NCBI RefSeq assembly: GCF_001636545.1
Contig: NZ_JFHK01000028.1
Location: 1 to 47,174, forward strand
Source of the DNA: Kosmotoga arenicorallina S304
GTDB taxonomy: Bacteria > Thermotogota > Thermotogae > Petrotogales > Kosmotogaceae
Reading direction: 5' to 3'
Length of the DNA stretch: 47,174 nucleotides
Below the pieces are notes generated by a model. The model saw only the letters and a program-made list of their open reading frames with translations, did no database searches and was not told the DNA's origin. Positions 32,793-40,610 of this stretch are shown piece by piece; position 1 is the stretch's first letter; each line of letters opens with the position of its first letter. Position numbers and translations under genes: made by a program.

Positions 32793-33904
32793 AATTAAGG
32801 CTCAAAGAAGTTGTTTCTGAAAAAGATGTGAAAAATTTTATCCGTTTGCCCTTTGAGCTATATAAAAACACTCCCCAGTGGGTTCCGCCGTTGAATTCAA
32901 TAGTCAAGAAAGCAATTAACAAGGGTGCACCGGTAATGAGCGGGGGTAGGGAGTTTTTCCTCGTTATGAATGAGCAACAGCCTGTCGGTCGCCTCGGGGT
33001 GTATGTCAACAAAAATGTCTTGAAGCACGGTAATAATGTGGGTTCTTTTACCCTCTTTGAAAGCTATGAAGACATTAACATTGTTGACCTTCTCTTTCAT
33101 GGTGCTGATAAGTGGTTCAAAGATAAGCACATTGAAAAATACGTTGGCACAGATTCACCAACAAATGGTGATGACTACAAAGCAATTCTCATCAAAAATT
33201 TTGAGGACCCACCCTTCATCAATATGAATTACAATCCTCCCTATTACAAGCGGTTGCTGGAAGAAATCGGTTTTACAATGAAAACCCATCTTGCATGCTT
33301 CAAATACGATCTGAGTAAACCAGTTCCAGAAAAGATTACACGGCTAATTGAGATTGCTAAAAGGCGCTATGGTTTCGAAGTTATTTCACCACAAATGAGA
33401 AAACTGAAAAAGGTGGCTCGTGACTTGAAAACGATTATGGAAAACGCTATACCCGATCACTGGGTAGGTGTCAGGCCACCTTCTTTTGAAGAAATGCTCC
33501 AGATTGTCAAGGACATGAAACGCTTTGCCGACCCTGATCTGGTTGCTATAGCATATCACGGCAATGAGCCCATAGGCTTTGCGGCGAGTATTCCCAATTA
33601 CAACGAAATACTCAAGGACTTAAATGGACGCCTTTATCCCTTTGGCTGGTTGAAATTCCTGAAAGCGAAAAAAGACATAAAGACTTTCAGGACCTTTACC
33701 GTTTTTGTGGTAGAAAAATTCCAGGGAAAAGGTGTTTCCTTTGCTATGCACTACCATGTAGGCATGAATGCAATCAAAAAGGGCTATAAAATGGCTGAAG
33801 GTGGAATAATAGGGTTCGAGAACAGCAAAAGCTTTCAAGACGCCCTTGGTGCGGGCGGTGAGCTTTATAAGGAATATGCGACTTTCGAAAAAGATGTGAC
33901 GTGA
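32789..33904 (+). CDS. GNAT-family N-acetyltransferase-like protein
   Basis: A 371-residue protein related to the YghO-like long GNAT group. The N-terminal half has FIRLPFELYKNTPQWVPPLN and a first GNAT-like subdomain ending YKRLLEEIGF; the C-terminal half carries an acetyl-CoA-like loop FTVFVVEKFQGKGVSFAMHYHV and EGGIIGFENSKSF. The typical Q/RxxGxG/A motif is QGKGVS. The acceptor is unknown. GTG 32789 overlaps the transporter stop, so coupled translation is likely; whether the two act together is not clear. Confidence 0.72.
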   Translation: MKLRLKEVVSEKDVKNFIRLPFELYKNTPQWVPPLNSIVKKAINKGAPVMSGGREFFLVMNEQQPVGRLGVYVNKNVLKHGNNVGSFTLFESYEDINIVDLLFHGADKWFKDKHIEKYVGTDSPTNGDDYKAILIKNFEDPPFINMNYNPPYYKRLLEEIGFTMKTHLACFKYDLSKPVPEKITRLIEIAKRRYGFEVISPQMRKLKKVARDLKTIMENAIPDHWVGVRPPSFEEMLQIVKDMKRFADPDLVAIAYHGNEPIGFAASIPNYNEILKDLNGRLYPFGWLKFLKAKKDIKTFRTFTVFVVEKFQGKGVSFAMHYHVGMNAIKKGYKMAEGGIIGFENSKSFQDALGAGGELYKEYATFEKDVT

Positions 33905-33905
33905 A

Positions 33906-35027
33906 CTAAAGCACAATTATATCGGGCCTTCTGATAGTTAAATCGTTAACCCTTAGCTCCACAGCAGGCCAATGGCTATTTTGTGGGAATGAAATTATCT
34001 CCGGGACCTCACCTACTATGACTGTATCTTCGGACTTGGTACCCGTGATTGTTGGATTCCAGGCAACAGCATTTCCCTTTGCCAAAATATGATCCACAAA
34101 ATCAGATGCCACAAGCTCTCGCGGATTATAACCCGCAAGGCCTCCCTGGTGATGGAGTTTCCATTCACCATCATAACCAGCCGCTTCATATGCTCTTTTT
34201 ATCTCTAAAAATATTTGAGATAGGCGTTTCCCCGGCAGCGAATTAACTATAGCAACGGCATCTACATAACAATTTTTCCTGTGCTGCTCCGTGATTTCAG
34301 CATTCACATCAAAAAGCGCCGATCTTGTCGATGAAACCACAAGACCGTGTTTTCGGGCGCATATACTCACAAAAACCCTTTTTCCTATTGAGATATTTCT
34401 GGAAAGATTATGCCTGTATCGCGTTGAGCTGTCTTCACCGAAAACTATCGTTAAGAGAGGCTCAATACCTTTTTTGGCAAGGGCTTCATAAAACATTCCC
34501 TGGACTTCGAGCTCTGTATTTTCCGGGGATAATTTTGGCATCAGCTCCCAGAAGATCTCATCACAATCTTTTCCCAGCTGCCTATAAGTTTCAATCTCAG
34601 GCTCTACAAGCGTATATCTAAAGGGAGCAATCCTGGAGTTGAGGTTCAAAGTATCATATCTGCCAGTATCGGAAATGAGCTCTTTTGCTGAAGCAATAGA
34701 AAGCTGTGAAAGTAACTTTTCTTCCCCTTCCCACCAGTTATATTCGATAATTTCCAATTCATCCCAGATATCACTGTAAAATTCTTCACTCTTTAGCCTT
34801 TCTTTTTCGATGTTGTCTGTCAACAAAATTACCGAATCCTCGGTTATTAATAGAGAAGCGACACCTTCGACAGTGTTGAGTGTTATGTGGTTTCTTGCCC
34901 CGAAGGTTAACCATGAAAAATTATCGCTGCGGCTTATTAGCAGTCCTTTAGCTTTTCCCGGAATGAGGATTTCTTCTCGTAATTTGTTGATTCTTTCATG
35001 AAAAAATGCCTTCAATTTCACCATCAT
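33906..35027 (-). CDS. M24-fold protein lacking most metal ligands
   Basis: A 373-residue protein. The N-terminal creatinase-like domain (about 1-150, with ADN-like RSDNFSWLTFGA) and C-terminal pita-bread domain resemble Xaa-Pro aminopeptidase. The two Asp ligands are absent (VSICARKHG and VVSSTRSALF where D...SDxTR is expected), and the later Glu is replaced (AVAWNPTI). The His in HHQGGLAGYNPREL and the Glu in TKSEDTVIV remain. It therefore probably is not a metallopeptidase; creatinase is a known non-metal precedent. ATG 35027 has GGGGGAAAAATA upstream. Convergent with the GNAT gene. Confidence 0.75.
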   Translation of the reverse strand: MMVKLKAFFHERINKLREEILIPGKAKGLLISRSDNFSWLTFGARNHITLNTVEGVASLLITEDSVILLTDNIEKERLKSEEFYSDIWDELEIIEYNWWEGEEKLLSQLSIASAKELISDTGRYDTLNLNSRIAPFRYTLVEPEIETYRQLGKDCDEIFWELMPKLSPENTELEVQGMFYEALAKKGIEPLLTIVFGEDSSTRYRHNLSRNISIGKRVFVSICARKHGLVVSSTRSALFDVNAEITEQHRKNCYVDAVAIVNSLPGKRLSQIFLEIKRAYEAAGYDGEWKLHHQGGLAGYNPRELVASDFVDHILAKGNAVAWNPTITGTKSEDTVIVGEVPEIISFPQNSHWPAVELRVNDLTIRRPDIIVL

Positions 35028-35095
35028 TATTTTTCCCCCAAAAAAAGCGTCTTCCGTAATAGCTAAAAAAACTCATCAAAAACTCACATATATTA

Positions 35096-35101
35096 TATAA
35101 T
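35096..35101 (+). promoter_or_regulatory. -10 element of the RND transporter gene
   Basis: TATAAT at 35096-35101 lies about 50 bases before ATG 35154, with a weak -35. The 126-base gap also serves the divergent M24 gene. Confidence 0.4.
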
Positions 35102-35153
35102 CTAAATTGCCCGCATTTTACATAAGCCCCAAATCTTTTATCAGGAGGACATT

Positions 35154-37337
35154 ATGGTCAAAAAATTTGTTGAATTGCTTTCGAGTAAGAAAAGAATTTT
35201 CTTTGCAGTCCTTGTTTTGGTGAATTTATTTGCACTTTTTGGGGTATTTAGAATTAAGATAAATCCTGATATAACGACACTCCTTCCATCGGATTCTCCC
35301 GCGAATAAGGCATACAAAGAAATGGAAAAAACTTTTAATAGCGGCGAGCAGCTAATCTTTGTAGTAGAAATCCCCCAATATGATGATGAAATAGAAAAGT
35401 TCAAAGCCCTCAGGGAACTTCAGGCACAACTGGAAGAAAATGATTCAATTTCAAGTGTTAATGGCCCTGCTCCTAAAACTATATTCGCAGGCCTTAGAGC
35501 GATAAAGCTGGAAGAAATAACAGAAAAAGACATCCCTTTGTTGAAGGAATTTCTTTCGAATTTAGGAGAATTGAACCCATTGATTGAAAACGAAAAGCAA
35601 AGTTATGCTAGCTTCAACATCTTTCTCAATCCGGATACCGATTACCGGAAAGCCGTTAAAGAAATCGAAGATATCTTTGAAAACAGCGGCTTTGTATATT
35701 ATGGCTCTGGAAACGCTTTTTTGCAAAAAAAACTTGTTGACTATCTATTGGCAATAATTTCAATTATCCCTCCATTGGCTGCTTTTCTTATTGTTCTGGT
35801 ATTCAGATCACAGATTGGCTCTACCAAAAACACCATCTTGTCGATTTTCCCCGCCGGGTTGGGTGCTTTGTGGACGATCGGCTTTATGGGATGGACTGGA
35901 AAAGAGCTTTCTATACTGACTATTTTGGCTCCTATATTTACGATCATTATGGGAAGTGCTGATGGAATCCATTTCATGGCTCATTTCACGGATAACTTAT
36001 CCAAAGATAGAATGGGCACAGTTGAGAAAACCTTAAAGGGTGTAGGCCTACCTATGATAATGACCACACTAACAACTATCGCAGGTTTTCTTTCATTGCT
36101 GGTTACGGGGTCCTCAGCTATGTCCCAACTGGCCATTTACGCTTCCCTGGGGATTGGCTTTGCAGGCATCGCAACCTGGATATTTTTACCGTTGGTTACC
36201 CTTAATATCAGAAAATTCCAGAAAGTCGAACCAAAACCAATAAACACCTTTCTTCCAGCAGTAATTTCAAAGCTATGGGGGAAAAAGGTGGTTACTTTTG
36301 CAGCAATTTATTTATTTGTTGCTGTAATAGGTTTCAGATATATTGTCATCGAGTTCAATCAGCTAGATTTTTTCAAGGACAGCACACAGGTAGCCAGAAG
36401 CTTTAAAAAAGTCAAAGAGATAAACGGGGGAGGAATACCTCTATTTGCGGTGATTGAAACTACACAAGATCCTCTTGACCTTGAAATAGCAAGTAAAATA
36501 CTTGAAATGGAAACCAAATTAATAGAAGAGGGTCTGGTAAGCAAAGTAATTTCGGTATATGACGTTATGAGCTATCTGAACAAAAATGCCTATAACCTTG
36601 ATTCGCCAATATATCCAAAAACCTCTGCGATTGCAAACTTACTCTTTATGATGGCTTCAAGACAACCTGCGAGTCCCCTTTCAAATTTCCTGTTGAGAGA
36701 AGAACATCTATCGAGAATGATGTTATTTCCAGGGGACTTAAAAAGTGAGACACTTCAAGCAATAAAGGATACCGTTACAGGCTGGAGTAACGAAGACGTT
36801 CAATTCTCTGTTGTGGGTGTGCCTTATGTCACCAAAGAAATGAATGACAGCATCATAAATAAACAGATAAACTCCATGCTTTTTGCAGTAGCAATGGTTT
36901 TTGTGATGTTGCTGCTTACATTCAGGAATTTTTTCGTTTCAATCTATGCAACAATACCTATTGGAATTACTCTAACGGGCATGTTTGGTTTTATGGGTTA
37001 TCTGCACATTCCATTGAATATCACGACGGCAACGATGGCGAGTATCACTATAGGAGTAGGGATAGATTACGCAATACATTACAGTTCCTATTATAGAATG
37101 AAGCTTAAAAACAATGACTCTTCTAAGGCTGCTAGGCAGGCATTTGCAGCCACTTCAAAGCCTATAATCGCAAATGCCTTTGGACTCGCAATAGGAATGT
37201 CAGCAATGTTCGCTTCACCTTTGAAAATCCACATGTTCATGGCTTCATTGATGTGGTTTACCATGGTTTCCAGCTCTGTTATGACTCTTGCATTGTTGCC
37301 AACTATGTATTCGAGACTAATACGAAAACCTCAATAG
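35154..37337 (+). CDS. RND-superfamily (MMPL/HpnN-type) exporter
   Basis: A 727-residue protein with duplicated RND halves. Helix 1 (about 13-33) and a soluble domain (about 35-190) precede five helices (about 192-365, with GSADGIHFMAHF); the second half starts with a helix near 380 and a soluble domain, followed by five helices with GVGIDYAIHYSSYYR near 640. Asp residues in the two membrane motifs are the expected proton relay. The length is typical of hydrophobe/lipid exporters rather than of the 1000-residue HAE drug pumps. No membrane-fusion or outer-membrane partner is nearby. AGGAGG precedes ATG 35154. Confidence 0.88.
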   Translation: MVKKFVELLSSKKRIFFAVLVLVNLFALFGVFRIKINPDITTLLPSDSPANKAYKEMEKTFNSGEQLIFVVEIPQYDDEIEKFKALRELQAQLEENDSISSVNGPAPKTIFAGLRAIKLEEITEKDIPLLKEFLSNLGELNPLIENEKQSYASFNIFLNPDTDYRKAVKEIEDIFENSGFVYYGSGNAFLQKKLVDYLLAIISIIPPLAAFLIVLVFRSQIGSTKNTILSIFPAGLGALWTIGFMGWTGKELSILTILAPIFTIIMGSADGIHFMAHFTDNLSKDRMGTVEKTLKGVGLPMIMTTLTTIAGFLSLLVTGSSAMSQLAIYASLGIGFAGIATWIFLPLVTLNIRKFQKVEPKPINTFLPAVISKLWGKKVVTFAAIYLFVAVIGFRYIVIEFNQLDFFKDSTQVARSFKKVKEINGGGIPLFAVIETTQDPLDLEIASKILEMETKLIEEGLVSKVISVYDVMSYLNKNAYNLDSPIYPKTSAIANLLFMMASRQPASPLSNFLLREEHLSRMMLFPGDLKSETLQAIKDTVTGWSNEDVQFSVVGVPYVTKEMNDSIINKQINSMLFAVAMVFVMLLLTFRNFFVSIYATIPIGITLTGMFGFMGYLHIPLNITTATMASITIGVGIDYAIHYSSYYRMKLKNNDSSKAARQAFAATSKPIIANAFGLAIGMSAMFASPLKIHMFMASLMWFTMVSSSVMTLALLPTMYSRLIRKPQ

Positions 37338-37906
37338 AATTTCTGAATTTCTTTGTATCTGAAACAGCTTACAAGATGGTCATTTACCAGCCCAACTGCC
37401 TGCATATGAGCATAAACGATAGTGGGCCCTACAAAGCTGAATCCCCGCTTTTTCAAGTCTTTACTGAGTGCAACGGAAAGCTCAGTATATGCCGGGATTT
37501 CTTCAACCCTTTTCCATTTGTTGACAATGGGCTTTCCACTAACAAAACTCCAGATATAGGAATCAAAAGAGCCAAATTCCTTTTGCACTTTCAGAAACGC
37601 TCTGGCGTTGTTTATCGCTGATATTATCTTTTGCCTGTTTCTTATTATGTTGCTATTTTTCAGCAATTCCTCAATTTTATCTTCATCGTAATCAGCAACG
37701 ATCTCAGGATCGAAGCCGCTGAAGGCTTTTCGATAACCTTCCCGACGTTTCAAAATTGTCGACCAGCTCAATCCTGCCTGGGCGCCTTCTAAAATCAAAA
37801 ATTCAAAGTGAATTCTGTCTGAATGTACAGGAACGCCCCATTCTTCATCGTGATATTTGACATACAACGGATCGGTACCAGCCCAGGGACATCTTATCTT
37901 ATCCAT
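37331..37906 (-). CDS. tag: DNA-3-methyladenine glycosylase I
   Basis: A 191-residue Tag enzyme. Zinc-binding and active-site features are complete: RCPWAG with the first Cys, YHDEEWGVP with His and catalytic Glu-type residues, FLILEGAQAGLSWSTIL, and the C-terminal THIR-like YAHMQAVGLVNDHLVSCFR with the remaining His and Cys. It excises 3-methyladenine from alkylated DNA. GAGGTG precedes ATG 37906. A perfect TATAAT on the minus strand (37972-37967) could be its promoter, in which case the phased repeats at 37922 lie over the start of transcription. Confidence 0.95.
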   Translation of the reverse strand: MDKIRCPWAGTDPLYVKYHDEEWGVPVHSDRIHFEFLILEGAQAGLSWSTILKRREGYRKAFSGFDPEIVADYDEDKIEELLKNSNIIRNRQKIISAINNARAFLKVQKEFGSFDSYIWSFVSGKPIVNKWKRVEEIPAYTELSVALSKDLKKRGFSFVGPTIVYAHMQAVGLVNDHLVSCFRYKEIQKFY

Positions 37907-37921
37907 TTTTTCACCTCAGTT

Positions 37922-37960
37922 TCTAAGAATACTCTAAGCTAGCTTTAAGCCTGTTCTAAG
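37922..37960. promoter_or_regulatory. Four direct repeats at 11-bp phase (TCTAAG), likely response-regulator site
   Basis: TCTAAG at 37922, TCTAAG at 37933, TTTAAG at 37944 and TCTAAG at 37955 are spaced exactly 11 bp apart. Direct half-sites once per helical turn are the binding mode of OmpR/PhoB-type response regulators (Pho boxes). The site lies upstream of a TATTAT at 37971-37976 pointing to the truncated signal-peptide gene. On the opposite strand it lies just downstream of a TATAAT pointing to tag. Which gene it controls, and by which regulator, is not determined. Confidence 0.6.
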
Positions 37961-38009
37961 TATTCAATTATATTATGGATTTGAACCCTAATGAGAAGGA
38001 GGAAATGAA

Positions 38010-38108
38010 ATGAAAAGAATAATAGTGATATCAATGGTTTTATCGATTTTTACAAAAGAAGACCTTGACTTCTATAAGTCAAGGATGAATTTTGAAGTGC
38101 TTATGTAA
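38010..38108 (+). pseudogene. Truncated gene: signal-peptide start interrupted by an IS relic
   Basis: A strong ribosome site (GAAGGAGGA) precedes ATG 38010, which encodes MKRIIVISMVLSIFT, the beginning of an export signal. From about 38054 the sequence is that of the IS200/IS605 relic, and the frame stops at 38108 after 32 codons. The rest of the gene is gone; on the far side of the relic lies the end of a minus-strand gene. The retained promoter region with phased repeats suggests a regulated exported protein, for example a binding protein. Identity is unknown. Confidence 0.55.
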
Positions 38109-38260
38109 TATAGCGTGTTCACTATTACTAAACAGTAGGGCAGGAACTGCCCGAATTCACGCCTGTGGACTGTGCTCTGGCGGCGGAACTCAATGGAGGT
38201 CTACGAGTCATCACAGGTTGAAGCAGGAAGCCATGTTTTCTATAAGGCGTGGTAGTTCAC
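38054..38260 (+). mobile_element. Internally deleted IS200/IS605-type element (tnpB 3' end and right end)
   Basis: The left end follows TTTTTAC (38047-38053), a TnpB-type target motif. It has a perfect 9-bp hairpin, CCTTGACTT (38063-38071) and AAGTCAAGG (38076-38084), as in IS605 left ends. From about 38140 the sequence encodes RAGTARIHACGLCSGG in the style of a TnpB C-terminus, then GTTGAAGCAGGAAGCC and the right end GGCGTGGTAGTTCAC at 38246-38260. Both tnpA and most of tnpB are missing. The tnpB 3' end of such elements normally encodes the omega RNA guide scaffold. The right end donates the stop codon of the minus-strand HAD gene. Confidence 0.65.
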
Positions 38261-39285
38261 AATATAGTAAGTCTACCGGTTGGATTGAATCTTTCATAGA
38301 GTTTCTTTCTTAATTCCTGTTTCTTTTTGTAGTTAGAAACATGGTTATACCCTGGCATTTTCCAAGGTGGAAGTTCCGGCAAGCTTGCCTTGAATTTTTG
38401 GATTAATCTACTTTCATTTTCCCCGGAATATCTTTTATCGGTAAAAAGCTTAAAAGCCCGTGGAAACTCTTCCCAAGATAATTCTTCATTTCCAGGGATC
38501 ACTGGATAGAATAACCCATCATTTATCTTGGAAGCTTTTAAATCGCCAAATGCGTCTCCTATCATAAGGATTTCATCAGATGAATATCCTCCTGCTTCTT
38601 TAAGAAGCCTAATGTGAGTTGCTTTACTCCCCATTTCTTGGCCAGCTATGCAGGTAATAAATTCATCAATTCCGTGACGATGCCAGTAATTAACGAGATC
38701 TTCATAGGGAGTCTGTGAGACAACGATAATGTCTGCCCTTTCAGAAATTAACTTAAGAGCATTTCTAACCCCTTTAAAAGGAGGTATCTTCACAGTAATG
38801 TTTGGAAAAGCTCGATTCACAGCCTCACTCCATCCTAATAATTTATAAAAGCTGAAGTTTCCATGCTTTACCTCATTAATGTATATTTCCATACTTGTAT
38901 TTCCAAGCCCAAGGCCTTTTTTTTGTGCAAATTCAATATACTCACTGACAAACACATAATCTGGGATGCCTTGTTGCGGGACATCCATCCTTTCTTTCAA
39001 AGCCTTTAGGGTTAGTTCAATAGCGATAAATCTATTGCAGCCTCTATGGGATGAAAAAAGATTAAAATACTCAGCTGTTTCTCTAAAATAAGTTTCAATG
39101 GACCAAAGGTTGTAAAATTCAAGAAACATTGGGTGAAAAATTAGTATTTGCTTGCCATTCATGTTATCCGTTACACAACCATCTGTATCAATAGCTACGA
39201 GAAATTCCTTGGTTCTTTTAAAATTTCTAAGTTGTATATCTGGCTGGCTATAAAGTTCTTCTTTTGATAATACGGGCATTTTCAT
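38257..39285 (-). CDS. HAD-family hydrolase
   Basis: About 342 residues. HAD motifs: I VAIDTDGCVTD (nucleophile and acid Asp), II VVSQTP, a Lys in GSKATHIRL and IV MIGDAFGDLKA. A helical cap lies between motifs I and II (about 50-190). It should be a phosphatase of a sugar phosphate or related compound. It is the last gene of the carbohydrate operon, after the PFK-like kinase. ATG 39285 has GGGGAG at the right distance; GTG 39294, overlapping the upstream stop, is an alternative. The stop TGA (38259-38257) lies in the right end of the IS605 relic, so the original C-terminus may have been replaced. Confidence 0.8.
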   Translation of the reverse strand: MKMPVLSKEELYSQPDIQLRNFKRTKEFLVAIDTDGCVTDNMNGKQILIFHPMFLEFYNLWSIETYFRETAEYFNLFSSHRGCNRFIAIELTLKALKERMDVPQQGIPDYVFVSEYIEFAQKKGLGLGNTSMEIYINEVKHGNFSFYKLLGWSEAVNRAFPNITVKIPPFKGVRNALKLISERADIIVVSQTPYEDLVNYWHRHGIDEFITCIAGQEMGSKATHIRLLKEAGGYSSDEILMIGDAFGDLKASKINDGLFYPVIPGNEELSWEEFPRAFKLFTDKRYSGENESRLIQKFKASLPELPPWKMPGYNHVSNYKKKQELRKKLYERFNPTGRLTIL

Positions 39286-39290
39286 AAAAT

Positions 39291-40610
39291 TCACTCCCCT
39301 CTAAATCCAAAAGGAGTATAGGAACGGCATACTTTTTTGGCATAAATTTCTTTAAACTTAGAAAAGACGGGGAGATTTTCCCCAATGAGAGGCATTGCCC
39401 ATTTAACGAATTCATCTGTTACATCAACTTTGCTTTCACTTATCCATTCAGAAGGGAAACACCTCCCAGTATTTGCTACCTTTTCTATTGGAACGGCATC
39501 ATAGCTTACTTCGTAAGAATTACCATGATTTCTGATAATCGAAGCCATATATCCACTTTTTCTTTCAAGAGCTAGCTTTGCTGCTTTTTTGCCTACTTCA
39601 TAACTTTCTCTAAGATCAACAGGGGAAACATAGGCAATTTCTCTTCTTTGCCTTGTGCCGGGTTTTTCATATCTTGCAATACCTGGGACAATCAATCGAC
39701 TTTTTGCTTTCCCTGAAACGTCTTTTCTATCAAGACCGTTCAGGTAATTGGAAAGAAGTTGTTCCGTGGTTTTTCCCGCTGCACTAAACTGTGAATGCCC
39801 AAAACTATCTTTAAGAATATCCAAATCCCCTAGGTTTACACCTTCACCTATTACGACTATACATCGTTTCGCTTCCTTTAGTTTTTCGTTGACTTTTTCG
39901 TTCAAGAATTCTAAATTTTCTTTCGGATTTCCTGTTAAAGATTCAGGAAGGACTATTAATAGAGGCATTTCCCTTTTTGGATCCGCAAGTCTTGCAGCTG
40001 CTGGAATGAACCCTATTTTTCTTCCCATTACTCCAATAATCAAAACAGGATCACTTGTGTAAGATGCCTTATTTTCTTCATTTGCTTCCAGTATATTGAT
40101 AGCAGTATTTCTAGCAACGCTTCCATAGCCAGGATCATGATCACAAAGATCAAAGGTGTTCCTATCATTCAATTTGCCTCCAAGATCGTTATCGATTGTC
40201 TTTGGGATGCCCACTGCTGTTAGATCAAGCCCTTTTTGCTTAGCTAATTTTGCTATTTTGTTAGCGGTATCCATAGAATCTTCGCCACCACAATAAAGAA
40301 AATAACTTACATTATGAGCTTTGAAAACTTCTACTATTCTATCCATGTCTTCTTGGCTTCTGATCTTATACCTACAGCTTCCAAGAACTCCGGCTGAAGG
40401 GGTGTTCGAAAGTTTCTCAATTTCAATAGCATCTTGAGCAGAGATATCTATTAACTCCTCACGAAGTACTCCTAATATACCCATTCTTGCTCCATAGACT
40501 TTATTTACCTCGTTTGATTTAAGAAACTCATTAATTGCTCCATGTATACTTGCATTGATTACACTTGTAGGGCCACCGGACTGAGCAATCACAGCATTTG
40601 GCCTATCCAT
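39291..40610 (-). CDS. Phosphofructokinase-family sugar kinase (PPi-type features)
   Basis: A 439-residue PfkA-family protein. The N-terminal AVIAQSGGPTSVINASIHG, GARMGILGVL, the GGEDSMDTANKIA loop, the catalytic PKTIDNDLGG and the later GRKIGFIPAAARL are visible. The Asp after GG (here GGEDS) and the Lys of PKTIDND are features of the PPi-dependent branch, not of ATP enzymes (GGDGS). The usual GGDDS reads GGEDS, so the phosphoryl donor and acceptor may differ. Its place beside a LarA-family epimerase and 6-phosphogluconate dehydrogenase suggests a sugar or sugar-acid kinase rather than glycolytic PFK. It starts one base from larA (ATG 40610) with GGGAGG upstream. Confidence 0.85.
   Translation of the reverse strand: MDRPNAVIAQSGGPTSVINASIHGAINEFLKSNEVNKVYGARMGILGVLREELIDISAQDAIEIEKLSNTPSAGVLGSCRYKIRSQEDMDRIVEVFKAHNVSYFLYCGGEDSMDTANKIAKLAKQKGLDLTAVGIPKTIDNDLGGKLNDRNTFDLCDHDPGYGSVARNTAINILEANEENKASYTSDPVLIIGVMGRKIGFIPAAARLADPKREMPLLIVLPESLTGNPKENLEFLNEKVNEKLKEAKRCIVVIGEGVNLGDLDILKDSFGHSQFSAAGKTTEQLLSNYLNGLDRKDVSGKAKSRLIVPGIARYEKPGTRQRREIAYVSPVDLRESYEVGKKAAKLALERKSGYMASIIRNHGNSYEVSYDAVPIEKVANTGRCFPSEWISESKVDVTDEFVKWAMPLIGENLPVFSKFKEIYAKKVCRSYTPFGFRGE

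Noticed and set aside
38092-38313. 73-codon protein-coding gene
   Set aside because: The frame crosses the IS605 relic and its right end into the opposite-strand HAD gene; only its central part recalls a TnpB C-terminus, and it lacks a ribosome site.
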